From CAMDKS01 sp964402975 (lineage in GTDB: Bacteria; Bdellovibrionota_B; Oligoflexia; Oligoflexales; RGVZ01): 64,000 bases of DNA. A model generated the notes under the pieces. It made no database searches, was not told where the DNA came from, and saw only the letters and a list, made by a program, of their open reading frames with translations. Location: the NCBI GenBank assembly GCA_964402975.1, contig CAYOEM010000001.1, positions 369,111-433,110 on the forward strand. Direction: 5' to 3'. The position numbers and the translations under genes were made by a program. Positions 34,831 through 43,112 of the stretch are shown one piece after another; position 1 is the stretch's first letter, and each line of letters starts with the position of its first letter.

Positions 34831-35073
34831 TTGTTTAATCTTATCCAAAAGAGCTTTGATTCTTGGACCACAGCGCTGCCCCTGGCAGCCACCAGAGCCT
34901 GTTCCGACCTTGCGGTTAACATCTTGCACCGTCTGACAACCCTCAATTCCGGCTAACACACGGCCAAGGTTGATGCCCTTACAGATGCAGACGACCTTCG
35001 CCATTTGCTTGGCGCGTTCTTCCTGAATCTCTTTTTGACTCTTGTCGCTCAAAAAACTATCTCCAACTTTCAT
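34822..35073 (-). CDS. BFD-type [2Fe-2S] ferredoxin-like protein
   Basis: The ATG at 35073 overlaps the stop of the upstream CPBP gene (ATGA), so it is coupled to it; the longer frame to 35106 is not needed. A short charged N-terminus is followed by VVCICKGINLGRVL and GSGGCQGQRCGPRI. The four Cys (29, 31, 63, 68) fit the BFD-type (2Fe-2S)-binding domain in its Cx1C...Cx4C form. BFD domains release iron from bacterioferritin or serve as electron-transfer modules. The partner is unknown. Confidence 0.8.
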   Translation of the reverse strand: MKVGDSFLSDKSQKEIQEERAKQMAKVVCICKGINLGRVLAGIEGCQTVQDVNRKVGTGSGGCQGQRCGPRIKALLDKIKQSK

Positions 35074-35747
35074 CACATGTACAAAACACCAAGCTTGGCC
35101 AACCAAGCGGGATTAAATGTCGAAAAAATATAAACCGTTGCGTTACAAGCGCTATGAAATGCTATGGCTGGCCACAACTTTCCCCATCGACGCACAATCA
35201 TATCACAGCAAATCCCGAGCAGAAATGGGCCCAACATAAACCCGGCCTTTAAACCCACCATCCGCTCCCACGTGGGATGAGTGTGAGCAACACTAAAAAT
35301 CAGCGCCGAAAACCAAATCGACCACACAGGACCCGCCAGCCGACTAAGAATAGGCGTCACCCCGGCTCGAAACACAATTTCCTCAAACACAGGGATCACA
35401 GTTAAGGTTGCCAGTATATAAACCAGCTCATTAGAGCCTTGGACAGCGTAGGAAGGCCCCGTCTGACTGGTCAAAAAGGCAAGACCAAAAGCGCCGCTTA
35501 GTATAACAATCGATGGTATCCAAGAAAAATAACTTGTGCCGCTAAGTTTGAGAGAGGTGCGAACGGCGTGACTTATAACGTAAAGAACCAAGGACATACA
35601 GCCGTGGGCAAGGATGACTCCAATCCATGGAGAAACTCTCAAAGAACGTATCACGAGCGAGTATAATTCACCGAAGGCTACTGCTATCATTAAAGCGACT
35701 AGAGTCACCAAAAAAGTGCCCCAAAAACCGCTCTGGTTAGCTCTCAT
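35073..35747 (-). CDS. CPBP-family intramembrane protease
   Basis: About six hydrophobic helices. The CPBP (Abi/Rce1-like) motifs are complete: Glu122-Glu123-x3-Arg127 in PVFEEIVFRAG, His155 in FSVAHTHP and a late His/Asn in AFHSACNATV. These intramembrane glutamic proteases process prenylated or other membrane peptides, or modulate immunity to bacteriocins. No substrate gene is adjacent. Translationally coupled to the BFD ferredoxin by a 4-bp overlap. Confidence 0.87.
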   Translation of the reverse strand: MRANQSGFWGTFLVTLVALMIAVAFGELYSLVIRSLRVSPWIGVILAHGCMSLVLYVISHAVRTSLKLSGTSYFSWIPSIVILSGAFGLAFLTSQTGPSYAVQGSNELVYILATLTVIPVFEEIVFRAGVTPILSRLAGPVWSIWFSALIFSVAHTHPTWERMVGLKAGFMLGPFLLGICCDMIVRRWGKLWPAIAFHSACNATVYIFSTFNPAWLAKLGVLYM

Positions 35748-35782
35748 GGAATCACCAAACTTCTGTTGCAGTGCGCCTTGAC

Positions 35783-36784
35783 TTAAGTCGAGAGGCCTTT
35801 CAAAAACACTTCAAGGTTGCGGCGCTGAGATTCGGGGATCTTGGCAAACTTAAGACCGACCTTTCGTCCGCCATCACTTGTCCAGGCTACAGTAGCTTTG
35901 ATTTTGTACTCCTGAAGACTTTTAAGATCGAGATTTGCAAATGGATTTGGCACTGCGACTACTTCGGCCTGAGACGCCTCCACAACAGATGCGCCGGAGC
36001 GCGCGGAATTTGCATTCTTAGCCCCAGATTTAGACTTTTGAGCGGACTTTGATTTCGACGCTGCACTTAACTTGGCCACTGGTTTTGCATTCTTTGATGA
36101 TGCAACGGCCGTCTTTTTCTGGGCAGCACTCGCGCCAGACTTTGCGGCGTTGATTACCGGCTTTAACACTGAAATTGCTGTTGCTCCTTGCAAAAGTCCG
36201 TTGGGCACTCCCAGGGTCAAAACAAACTCTTCATCTTTGCGAAGTTTGGCTGGACTATTAACAGCCATGCACACTCCGCCAATGCTGATATTGATCAAAT
36301 GACCGTCGTGCTTAGGGGCTCTCTTACCACGACCCTCACCTTTACCGACCATGAGTGATGGGTAGGTCACATCAAAGCGTCTTAGCAGACGGTGGCGGTT
36401 TATGACGAATTGCTCGATCCTCTTTTCAAGCACGTCATATCGTACTGGCTTAGGAATCCAGCAGCAGGCGTCGTGATAGTGAAAAAGTTCTTCGCTGACG
36501 GCGAAATCGACGATTTTATCGGGATGAGCCGTCATGAAGATAGGACCATTGTAGAACTTCCGAAGTTCTTTGATCAGCGTTACACCGTCGGCATCTGGCA
36601 GATTAAAATCGACCACGATTGCATGGGGGGTGTCTTTCTCCTCGCGGGCTTGCAGATTCATCAAACCGTCTTTTGCGGTAAGTGAGTAACTGACGATGGA
36701 TCCCGGAATTTTGTCTTTGAAGGCTTCACTGCTCATGACCAAACTCGCCTTGGATGCGTCAATAATATGTACTTTGATGGACAT
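35783..36784 (-). CDS. Response-regulator receiver fused to a PilZ domain split by a Lys/Ala-rich insert
   Basis: A receiver domain (about 1-125) has phospho-acceptor Asp59 in VVDFNLPDADG, Thr85 in FMTAHPD and Lys112 in WIPKPVR; the usual acidic pair near the N-terminus is partly replaced (HIIDAS). A PilZ c-di-GMP domain follows: an Arg-containing entry strand (HRLLRRFDVTYPS), NISIGG at about 165-170, and the final strands KIKATVAWTSDGGRKVGLKF at about 294-313. Between them lies an insert of about 75 residues (about 208-285) of Lys/Ala/Ser repeats. GAGGAGC precedes the ATG. Cytosolic; it links phosphorylation with c-di-GMP binding. Confidence 0.85.
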   Translation of the reverse strand: MSIKVHIIDASKASLVMSSEAFKDKIPGSIVSYSLTAKDGLMNLQAREEKDTPHAIVVDFNLPDADGVTLIKELRKFYNGPIFMTAHPDKIVDFAVSEELFHYHDACCWIPKPVRYDVLEKRIEQFVINRHRLLRRFDVTYPSLMVGKGEGRGKRAPKHDGHLINISIGGVCMAVNSPAKLRKDEEFVLTLGVPNGLLQGATAISVLKPVINAAKSGASAAQKKTAVASSKNAKPVAKLSAASKSKSAQKSKSGAKNANSARSGASVVEASQAEVVAVPNPFANLDLKSLQEYKIKATVAWTSDGGRKVGLKFAKIPESQRRNLEVFLKGLST

Positions 36785-36983
36785 GACAGATTGCTCCTCG
36801 TCGACAGTTTAGGGTCATGGGCTTTAGCCATAAAAAGCTTCACACACCCTTTATTATCCCGCCACTTCACGAGCGCAGAAATCGGCACTTTTTGCCCAGA
36901 AGAGCGCTGACAAAGCCACCCTCTAAAGAAATGCCTCACCGAACCGATACAGCTAGCAGTTTGGTTTTTAAAGTCGGGGGTTT

Positions 36984-38138
36984 ATGCGCGAACGCATGTC
37001 GCAACTTGCAGGCTTAAAAGGAATTACTGCCTTTGTTTGGCTTTGTTCCATGGGCTTTATTTGCGCCAGCACACTCCACGCGGCCGTAAAACCAGAGATT
37101 AGGTCTCGGCAGACTAGAAGCAGCGACACGTTTTTCAATGCCTCCCAGCTTCGATCAAGTCTAAACGTCCCTCTGAACGTTACTCCAAAATTAATAAGTA
37201 TCCCGAAAAGACAGGTTAAGGCTCGTCTTGAGAAAACCACATCTGACAACCGTATTGAACCCGTTCAACTGACGGTGAGCAATGATGACGAAAAAATATT
37301 AGCTCTTGTAGAAAAAATTGCACAGCCTCAGTCAAAGCTAATTGTCGCTAATTACTTGAAACAAAACTTCCCGACAAGCGAGTCCATCCCTGGAACGTCT
37401 CTTCGCTTAGTGAATCTAAACCAATCTATTATTGACCAACTAAAGCCAGATGCATTTGATGCGCTGTTTACCAAAAAGCACAATGTCGTGAGTATCTCCG
37501 GGTCACTCCTACAAAATGATCCGGCTGTTCGCGAAGATCTGCTAAAGCAGGTTGAACCGTTTTTAGGTAAATCTGAACTCAGTAGTCTAAGATCCAAGAT
37601 CAAGGCAGGAGACAGCATAAGAATCGACAAAGAGCTTTTGCCAAAATTTGCCCGCAAACGTGTAGGTCGCCATACCATCTATAAGGGACCCAACTGTTTT
37701 CACGCTGCCCTTGCATTCCAGAGTGACGCGCTCGCATCCAGTAGCCTCGTGAACGTGCGACAAGAGCCGGGCTACCACAGAAATATGGTCAACTACGATG
37801 AACTGTGGCGCGTACTTCAGCTAGCTTTCTACGAAATCGATCCGACGAAATCACCCATGCAATATGGCGATATGATTGTTTTCTTCGACATTGCTGACAA
37901 AAAGCCAGGGCCCATCGATTTTAAGACTTTACGGCACGCGGCCACATACTTAGTGGGCGGTTACGTCTTCGCCAAGGGATCCAAGAGCGCTAATAGCCCC
38001 TATATCGTCGGCACCTTAGGCGATGAGTGGGACACTTGGACCAAGTACACGAAAAAACTTGGCGTAAAAGTCTTTCGAAGAAACCTCAAACATGTTACCA
38101 AGACCCCGCTGGTGGATCCTCTTGACTGGGTTTACTAG
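36984..38138 (+). CDS. Secreted protein with possible NlpC/P60-like C-terminal domain
   Basis: A signal peptide (ending TLHAAV) follows a GGGGG ribosome-binding-like run. The central region is helical and charged. Towards the C-terminus GPNCFHAALAFQSD gives a Cys in a helix start, YGDMIVFFDI a following strand and TLRHAATYLVGGYVFAKGS a His in a strand. This Cys-strand-His order resembles NlpC/P60 papain-fold hydrolases, which cut cell-wall peptides. Conservation is too low for a firm call. Single-gene unit. Confidence 0.5.
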   Translation: MRERMSQLAGLKGITAFVWLCSMGFICASTLHAAVKPEIRSRQTRSSDTFFNASQLRSSLNVPLNVTPKLISIPKRQVKARLEKTTSDNRIEPVQLTVSNDDEKILALVEKIAQPQSKLIVANYLKQNFPTSESIPGTSLRLVNLNQSIIDQLKPDAFDALFTKKHNVVSISGSLLQNDPAVREDLLKQVEPFLGKSELSSLRSKIKAGDSIRIDKELLPKFARKRVGRHTIYKGPNCFHAALAFQSDALASSSLVNVRQEPGYHRNMVNYDELWRVLQLAFYEIDPTKSPMQYGDMIVFFDIADKKPGPIDFKTLRHAATYLVGGYVFAKGSKSANSPYIVGTLGDEWDTWTKYTKKLGVKVFRRNLKHVTKTPLVDPLDWVY

Positions 38139-38174
38139 CATCTTTGACATCGAACACAGGACCTAGGCACCGCT

Positions 38175-39599
38175 ATGAAGAACAAAGCGAGATCCCCGCG
38201 TGCGCCAATTCAACCCAAAACACCCTCGGGTAAACGAGGTCCTGTATTCAATCCAAATTCTAAAGAATCACCACTTGGGCCAAAGGGCGTAAAAACCCGC
38301 CAGGGCTCAGCCAGCACTAAAATCATGCGCAAAGCGGGCTTTAGCGGCAAGCTTCATCGCGGCCATGTCGTGGATGGAGCCACTGATTTTGCAACGAGCT
38401 GCTCCATAAAGGCCGAATGTGGCGCTTGTAAATACGTAAATACCAACTACGGCGAGTCACTTCGCAGCAAGTTTGAAGCGGGAGTGAAAACGCTGCAAGA
38501 GGCAGGCGTCATCAAAAACGCACAAATTCTTGATCCCATGCCAAGTCCGACACCGCTCGGTTATAGATCCTACTTCAAGCTTGCCATCAGACCGGCCTCG
38601 GCAGGCCAAGTGGCTGCTGCCTTAAGAGAGGGGAAAACAAGACGCTTTGCCATCGGACTGTTTGAGCCAGGTACTCATAAAGTCAGCGTTGATATGACCA
38701 ACTGCCCCGTGCACACCAAACCACTCGCAAGCCTACTGGCAGATTTACAAACAGAAATTGAGGCTTCAGTACTTACGCCATTCGATGAGACGTCAAAATC
38801 TGGTGACCTTCGCTATGTGGCTGCTCGCTCTGCTCACCTGACCGGAGAGATCATGCTGACGTTTATCGTCACAAACCCGCAGAAGTTTGAATTAATTCGA
38901 CTGGTCAATCGACTGCGTCGCCTCGGTCACAAGATCAATAGCGCTCATATGAATATCAATAACTCCTCAGGCAATGCCATTTTCGGCGACGAAACCGTGT
39001 TACTTGCTGGCACTCCAGGACTTCGCGAAAGGGTCTGTGATCTTGACATCGAAATTAGCCCTTTAGCGTTCTTTCAGGTGAACCCGTGGCAGGCGAACAA
39101 TCTTTATCGCCGAGTTGAAATTCACGCAGGACGCGCGCGGCCCAATGAAACAGCATGGGACCTCTATACGGGCACCGGTCAAATTGCCCTGCTTCTTGCT
39201 CGATCTGGATTTAAAACCTTGGGCATTGAAGAAATCGATGCTGCAGCCTCAGATGCTGCCTTGAATGCACAAAGAAATAAACTATCTGACAAAGCACAGT
39301 TTCTCGCATCCCGAGTCGAAGATAGTGAGTCACGCTTGCCAGATTGGGCCAAGAACCCCAAAGTTATCGTCGTTAATCCCTCGAGACGAGGGCTTCACGA
39401 AACCGCACGAGCCCACATTACTCACATTCTACGAAGTAACCCTTCCGCAAAACTTATCTATGTGTCGTGCGAGGTTCAAACGCTGGCCAGAGATCTCAAA
39501 GCCCTCGCTGCCGCTGGCCATACGGTCCGTCAAATAGAGGCCTTCGACATGTTTGCCCAGACCGACAAACTAGAGTGGCTCGCCGTTTTAACAGCCTAA
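38175..39599 (+). CDS. TrmA/RlmD-family RNA 5-methyluridine methyltransferase
   Basis: A basic N-terminal extension of about 70 residues (Lys/Arg/Pro-rich) precedes an iron-sulfur cluster motif with Cys76, Cys82, Cys85 (TSCSIKAECGACKY) and a later Cys near 178. The family motif FFQVNPWQANNLY, a SAM-binding DLYTGTGQIALLLA, VNPSRRGLHE and the catalytic Cys432 in YVSCEVQTLARDL with a downstream Glu (FAQTDKLEWL) are all present. RlmD/RumA proteins place m5U1939 in 23S rRNA; TrmA acts on tRNA. No TRAM domain is seen. DLYTGTG replaces the usual DLYCGxG, and the Pro of the usual DPPRxG is Ser here (NPSRRG). Confidence 0.82.
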   Translation: MKNKARSPRAPIQPKTPSGKRGPVFNPNSKESPLGPKGVKTRQGSASTKIMRKAGFSGKLHRGHVVDGATDFATSCSIKAECGACKYVNTNYGESLRSKFEAGVKTLQEAGVIKNAQILDPMPSPTPLGYRSYFKLAIRPASAGQVAAALREGKTRRFAIGLFEPGTHKVSVDMTNCPVHTKPLASLLADLQTEIEASVLTPFDETSKSGDLRYVAARSAHLTGEIMLTFIVTNPQKFELIRLVNRLRRLGHKINSAHMNINNSSGNAIFGDETVLLAGTPGLRERVCDLDIEISPLAFFQVNPWQANNLYRRVEIHAGRARPNETAWDLYTGTGQIALLLARSGFKTLGIEEIDAAASDAALNAQRNKLSDKAQFLASRVEDSESRLPDWAKNPKVIVVNPSRRGLHETARAHITHILRSNPSAKLIYVSCEVQTLARDLKALAAAGHTVRQIEAFDMFAQTDKLEWLAVLTA

Positions 39600-39709
39600 A
39601 AAAACACGCCGAATGACCTTAAAATGGGATCTACCCCACGCCCATAAAAGGTGCTATGCTCGGGACCTTTGTGAGTTACGGCCGGCAAAACTTATGGGGT
39701 GATCACAAG

Positions 39710-40576
39710 ATGAGCAGTAATTTTGAAGAAGGAATAATTGCGCCCGAGGGCTCAATGGTCACCTATTCGTCTTATTTAAAAATTACCGAACTACTCTCCC
39801 TTCAACAACCTCTATCCACCCCAAAAGAGCATGACGAAATGCTCTTCATCATTATTCATCAAACCTACGAGCTTTGGTTCAAGCAAATTCTCCACGAACT
39901 CGATCTCGCCGAGAGGGATTTGGATGCCGATAATCCGCTGGGATCTCTAAAGACCTTAAAGCGCATTTCGACAGTCATGGGTGTTTTGACACAGCAGGTC
40001 AGCATTCTAGAAACGATGACGCCAAATGACTTCAACCTCTTTCGCTCCAAGCTCAACCCAGCTTCAGGATTTCAAAGCCACCAGTTCAGAGTTCTTGAGT
40101 TTCGTATGGGGCTCAAAGATCAGGCGTTTCTAAAATTTTTTAAAACCAGCTCGACGTCCCTCGCCGCCATGGAACAGGCATTAAAAAAGCCGGCCTTTCA
40201 AGATCATCTCATCGGTTTTCTGGCAAGGCGTGGTTACAAGATCCCTGGAGCCCTTCTGGCTCGCGACGTCTCGAGCCCATGGACTCCGTCCAAAGAACTC
40301 GAGGATATCCTGACTGACATTTACGAAAACCATGCTAAGCATTACGAGGCTTATACACTTTTGGAGTCTCTTTGTGATTTAGATCAGCAATTCACACTTT
40401 GGCGCTACCGCCATGTGGCCATGGTGGAACGCATGATCGGCTCTCGAATTGGCACGGGTGGATCAAGCGGCGTAAAGTACCTGTCTTCGACGTTATCGAA
40501 GAGATTTTTTCCAGAGATCTGGAGCCTTCGAAGCCGACTTGGGTCAGGACTTAATTATGGGCAACCTCAACGCTAG
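39710..40576 (+). CDS. kynA: Tryptophan 2,3-dioxygenase
   Basis: The ATG at 39710 (GGGGTGAT upstream) is preferred to the ATG at 39656. Family motifs: YSSYLKITELLSLQQP, the heme-ligand region IIIHQTYELWFKQILHELD, GFQSHQFRVLEFRMG and the signature RMIGSRIGTGGSSGVKYL near the C-terminus. 288 aa. The heme enzyme opens the indole ring of L-Trp to N-formylkynurenine. No kynB or kynU gene is adjacent, so later kynurenine steps must lie elsewhere. Immediately upstream of dapC. Confidence 0.95.
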   Translation: MSSNFEEGIIAPEGSMVTYSSYLKITELLSLQQPLSTPKEHDEMLFIIIHQTYELWFKQILHELDLAERDLDADNPLGSLKTLKRISTVMGVLTQQVSILETMTPNDFNLFRSKLNPASGFQSHQFRVLEFRMGLKDQAFLKFFKTSSTSLAAMEQALKKPAFQDHLIGFLARRGYKIPGALLARDVSSPWTPSKELEDILTDIYENHAKHYEAYTLLESLCDLDQQFTLWRYRHVAMVERMIGSRIGTGGSSGVKYLSSTLSKRFFPEIWSLRSRLGSGLNYGQPQR

Positions 40577-40611
40577 TTGCCCGGTAGCAATCGGGAAGGG
40601 AGTAAAAGCTT

Positions 40612-41814
40612 ATGGAATTAGTGAATAACGTCACCGCAAACATGAGACCCTACCCGATGGAGGAGCTGGCAAAGATTCGCTCCAATCTGGTTAAAGCGGG
40701 AAAGCCCGTTTTTGACTTCGGCACAGGGGACCCAAAGATTCCAACTTGGGAGCCGATACGTAGCGCCATCGTGAATGCTATCCCCACAATCAGTCAATAT
40801 CCAAGCGTCAAAGGCAGCGACACACTGCGCACCTCTCAATTGGGTTACCTCAGCCGCCGCTTTGGAATCATGCCATCACCTGACCTTGCGGTGATACCGG
40901 CTCAAGGAACCAAAGAGGCTATTTTTAATATCGGCCTCTGTTTGATCGGTCGCGAAGGCAAAAAACACCTCATTTACCCGGATCCTGGCTACCCAGTTTA
41001 CCGAGCTTCGGCATTATACGCCGGTGGAATTCCCTACCCTGTCCGTGTCACGGCTGAGTCAAACTTTAAACTAGAACCCTGGAAGCTGCCTCAAGACGTC
41101 CAGCAATCGGCCGCCGCCATCTGGATTAATCACCCGCACAACCCAACCGGTGCAAGTGCGACTTATGAGTACTGGCAGGAAATAATCGCTTGGTGTCACA
41201 AGACCAACACCATCCTACTTTCTGACGATTGCTACGTAGACATCTATGACAGCAAGCTAGATCGCGGAATCGATGCAAATCCAAGGCAAGACAAAAGGCC
41301 TCTGACGCCACTACAGTTTAGCTGCGACAGGGTTCTAACTTTCATGAGCCTGTCGAAGCGCTCAGGTTTGACGGGCTACCGAAGCGGTATGATCGCAGGC
41401 GACGCACGCATCGTAAATTCGCTACTTCAAGCACGCGCAAATTTTGGCGTCGGATCACCTGACTTCATTCAGGCGGGGGCCGCCGTCGCATGGAATGACG
41501 ACTCACACGTTGCTGAACGCCGCAAAATCTTCACGGAACGACTCAATGTAGCCGCCCCTTACTTAATGAAGCTTGGACTTTTAGACGCGATGCCTGACGC
41601 TACATTTTATCTGTGGTGTAAAGTGCCAAAATCATACGACGGAGACGACAAGAGGTTCATCCTCGACCTTGCAGAGCAAGGTATTATCACAAGCCCAAGT
41701 TCATGGCTCAGTGAAGGTCTGACTGGATATTTCAGATTAGCCATGGTTCCAGACACCAAAGATACGGTGCAGGCTATGGAAATACTATCTCGTTTCGTCA
41801 CCAAAACGAGCTAA
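40612..41814 (+). CDS. dapC: N-succinyl-diaminopimelate aminotransferase (class I/II aminotransferase)
   Basis: A fold-type I PLP aminotransferase: FDFGTGDPKIPTW at the N-terminus, INHPHNPTGAS with the pyridine-ring Asn/Pro motif, SDDCYVDIYDS and the Schiff-base Lys near 249 in SLSKRSGLTGYRSG. Sequence alone would leave several aminotransferases open, but it is followed 18 bp later by dapD, which fits DapC. Reaction: N-succinyl-2-amino-6-oxopimelate + Glu to N-succinyl-LL-DAP + 2-oxoglutarate. GGGAG lies upstream of the ATG. Confidence 0.87.
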   Translation: MELVNNVTANMRPYPMEELAKIRSNLVKAGKPVFDFGTGDPKIPTWEPIRSAIVNAIPTISQYPSVKGSDTLRTSQLGYLSRRFGIMPSPDLAVIPAQGTKEAIFNIGLCLIGREGKKHLIYPDPGYPVYRASALYAGGIPYPVRVTAESNFKLEPWKLPQDVQQSAAAIWINHPHNPTGASATYEYWQEIIAWCHKTNTILLSDDCYVDIYDSKLDRGIDANPRQDKRPLTPLQFSCDRVLTFMSLSKRSGLTGYRSGMIAGDARIVNSLLQARANFGVGSPDFIQAGAAVAWNDDSHVAERRKIFTERLNVAAPYLMKLGLLDAMPDATFYLWCKVPKSYDGDDKRFILDLAEQGIITSPSSWLSEGLTGYFRLAMVPDTKDTVQAMEILSRFVTKTS

Positions 41815-41832
41815 CTGTTGGGAGATCAAATC

Positions 41833-42672
41833 ATGTCAGAGACGACTCAGATGAAAAGCCAGATTGAATCCATTCAAGAAAAACTCTCAAGTGGTGATGA
41901 CGCCGCTCTTCGCGACGGCCGGCAATGGGTTGAAAAAGTTATGGATAGTCTTGATCGCGGTCTAATCCGAGTGGCTGAAAACATCTCTGGGGAATGGGCC
42001 ACTCACGCGTGGGTCAAACAAGCGATCATGATGTATTTTCGAATCATGGAGATGCGCGAGATGGAGGTAGGCCCTTTTATTTTCAGGGATAAAATCCCTC
42101 TCAAGCGTAACTTTAAAGAATTAAATGTCCGAGTTGTGCCCCCGGCAGTTGCCCGATACGGAAGCTTCCTAGGTTCTGGCGTGGTTTTAATGCCTTCCTA
42201 CGTGAATATCGGAGCCTACGTTGGAAGCGGCACCATGGTAGACACCTGGGCCACCGTTGGAAGCTGTGCCCAGATCGGTGCCGGCGTTCACCTTTCTGGC
42301 GGCGTTGGAATCGGCGGTGTTTTAGAGCCGGCGCAAGCCTCGCCCGTCATCGTCGAAGATGGCGCGTTTATTGGCTCAAGAGCTATTATTGTTGAAGGCG
42401 TAAGAATTTGTAGCCAAGCCGTGGTGGGAGCAAACGTAACATTGACGGCTTCAACACCAATCGTCGACTTACGAACCAGCAGCAAGACCATCACAAAAGG
42501 CGTTGTGCCAGAACGCTGCGTCGTAGTCCCCGGCACACTCGAAAAAGACGCGCCTCACGGCGGCGGCAAGATTCACACGCAATGCGCCTATATTCTTGGT
42601 GAGAGAAAAGCGTCCACAGATCTCAAAACATCCCTCAATTCCGCACTGCGGGATTTCTCGGTGTCGGTCTGA
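41833..42672 (+). CDS. dapD: Tetrahydrodipicolinate N-succinyltransferase
   Basis: A left-handed beta-helix (hexapeptide-repeat) protein: MPSYVNIGAYVGSGTMVDTWATVGSCAQIGAGVHLSGGVGIGGVLEP... (shortened here) with the DapD signature PVIVEDGAFIGSRAIIVEGV. The ATG at 41833, with GGGAG upstream, is preferred to a TTG at 41818. 279 aa, usual for DapD. Reaction: succinyl-CoA + tetrahydrodipicolinate in the lysine/DAP pathway, so DAP for peptidoglycan and lysine is made by the succinylase route. The stop overlaps the ferredoxin start (TGATG). Confidence 0.93.
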   Translation: MSETTQMKSQIESIQEKLSSGDDAALRDGRQWVEKVMDSLDRGLIRVAENISGEWATHAWVKQAIMMYFRIMEMREMEVGPFIFRDKIPLKRNFKELNVRVVPPAVARYGSFLGSGVVLMPSYVNIGAYVGSGTMVDTWATVGSCAQIGAGVHLSGGVGIGGVLEPAQASPVIVEDGAFIGSRAIIVEGVRICSQAVVGANVTLTASTPIVDLRTSSKTITKGVVPERCVVVPGTLEKDAPHGGGKIHTQCAYILGERKASTDLKTSLNSALRDFSVSV

Positions 42673-43010
42673 TGGCAAAGCTAACCTTTCTACCATCCAA
42701 TAAAACGGTGGAAACAACCCCCGACCAAAAGGTTCTGATCGCGGCTCGAAAAAATCAGATCCCCTTGCGATTTGGCTGCGCCTCATGCCGCTGCGGCACA
42801 TGTGGTGTCAAGGTCGCGCCGACTGATGCCTTCCATCCAATGTCGCCTGATGAAGCAGCACTGCTTAAAAGAATGCGGTTACCACTAACGGGAGAGGTCC
42901 GCCTGGCTTGCCAAGCTAAGCAAACGGGCGCGCTGGATGCGCAGGTCGATCTTGCATTTCAGGACACATACTCCCCGGATGATGGGGATGGGGACGGCTC
43001 GCTGGCCTGA
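42672..43010 (+). CDS. Plant-type [2Fe-2S] ferredoxin
   Basis: The start overlaps the dapD stop by one base (TGATG), so it is translationally coupled to dapD. Cluster Cys: Cys36, Cys41, Cys44 and Cys80 in FGCASCRCGTCGV and VRLACQA, the standard Cx4Cx2C...C order, with one additional Cys39. 112 aa with an acidic C-terminus. Ferredoxins feed electrons to oxygenases or reductases; a direct role in DAP synthesis is not known. Partner unresolved. Confidence 0.88.
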   Translation: MAKLTFLPSNKTVETTPDQKVLIAARKNQIPLRFGCASCRCGTCGVKVAPTDAFHPMSPDEAALLKRMRLPLTGEVRLACQAKQTGALDAQVDLAFQDTYSPDDGDGDGSLA

Positions 43011-43112
43011 GATCCACAAAAAATCTAATAATTTCATAGTATTGGCTCGTTATTTAATAATTTCGGCTAAAATCCGATAATTCACAGACTCACGTAGTGG
43101 AGACCTCGGTTC
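43011..43112. promoter_or_regulatory. AT-rich region with repeated TAATAATTTC before the HD-GYP gene
   Basis: The sequence TAATAATTTC occurs twice (43026-43035 and 43055-43064), 29 bp apart in the same direction, and a third, weaker ATAATTC lies at about 43077-43083. The spacing of nearly three helical turns would suit a regulator binding two sites on one DNA face upstream of 43113. No promoter or regulator is identified; this is a pattern only. Confidence 0.35.
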
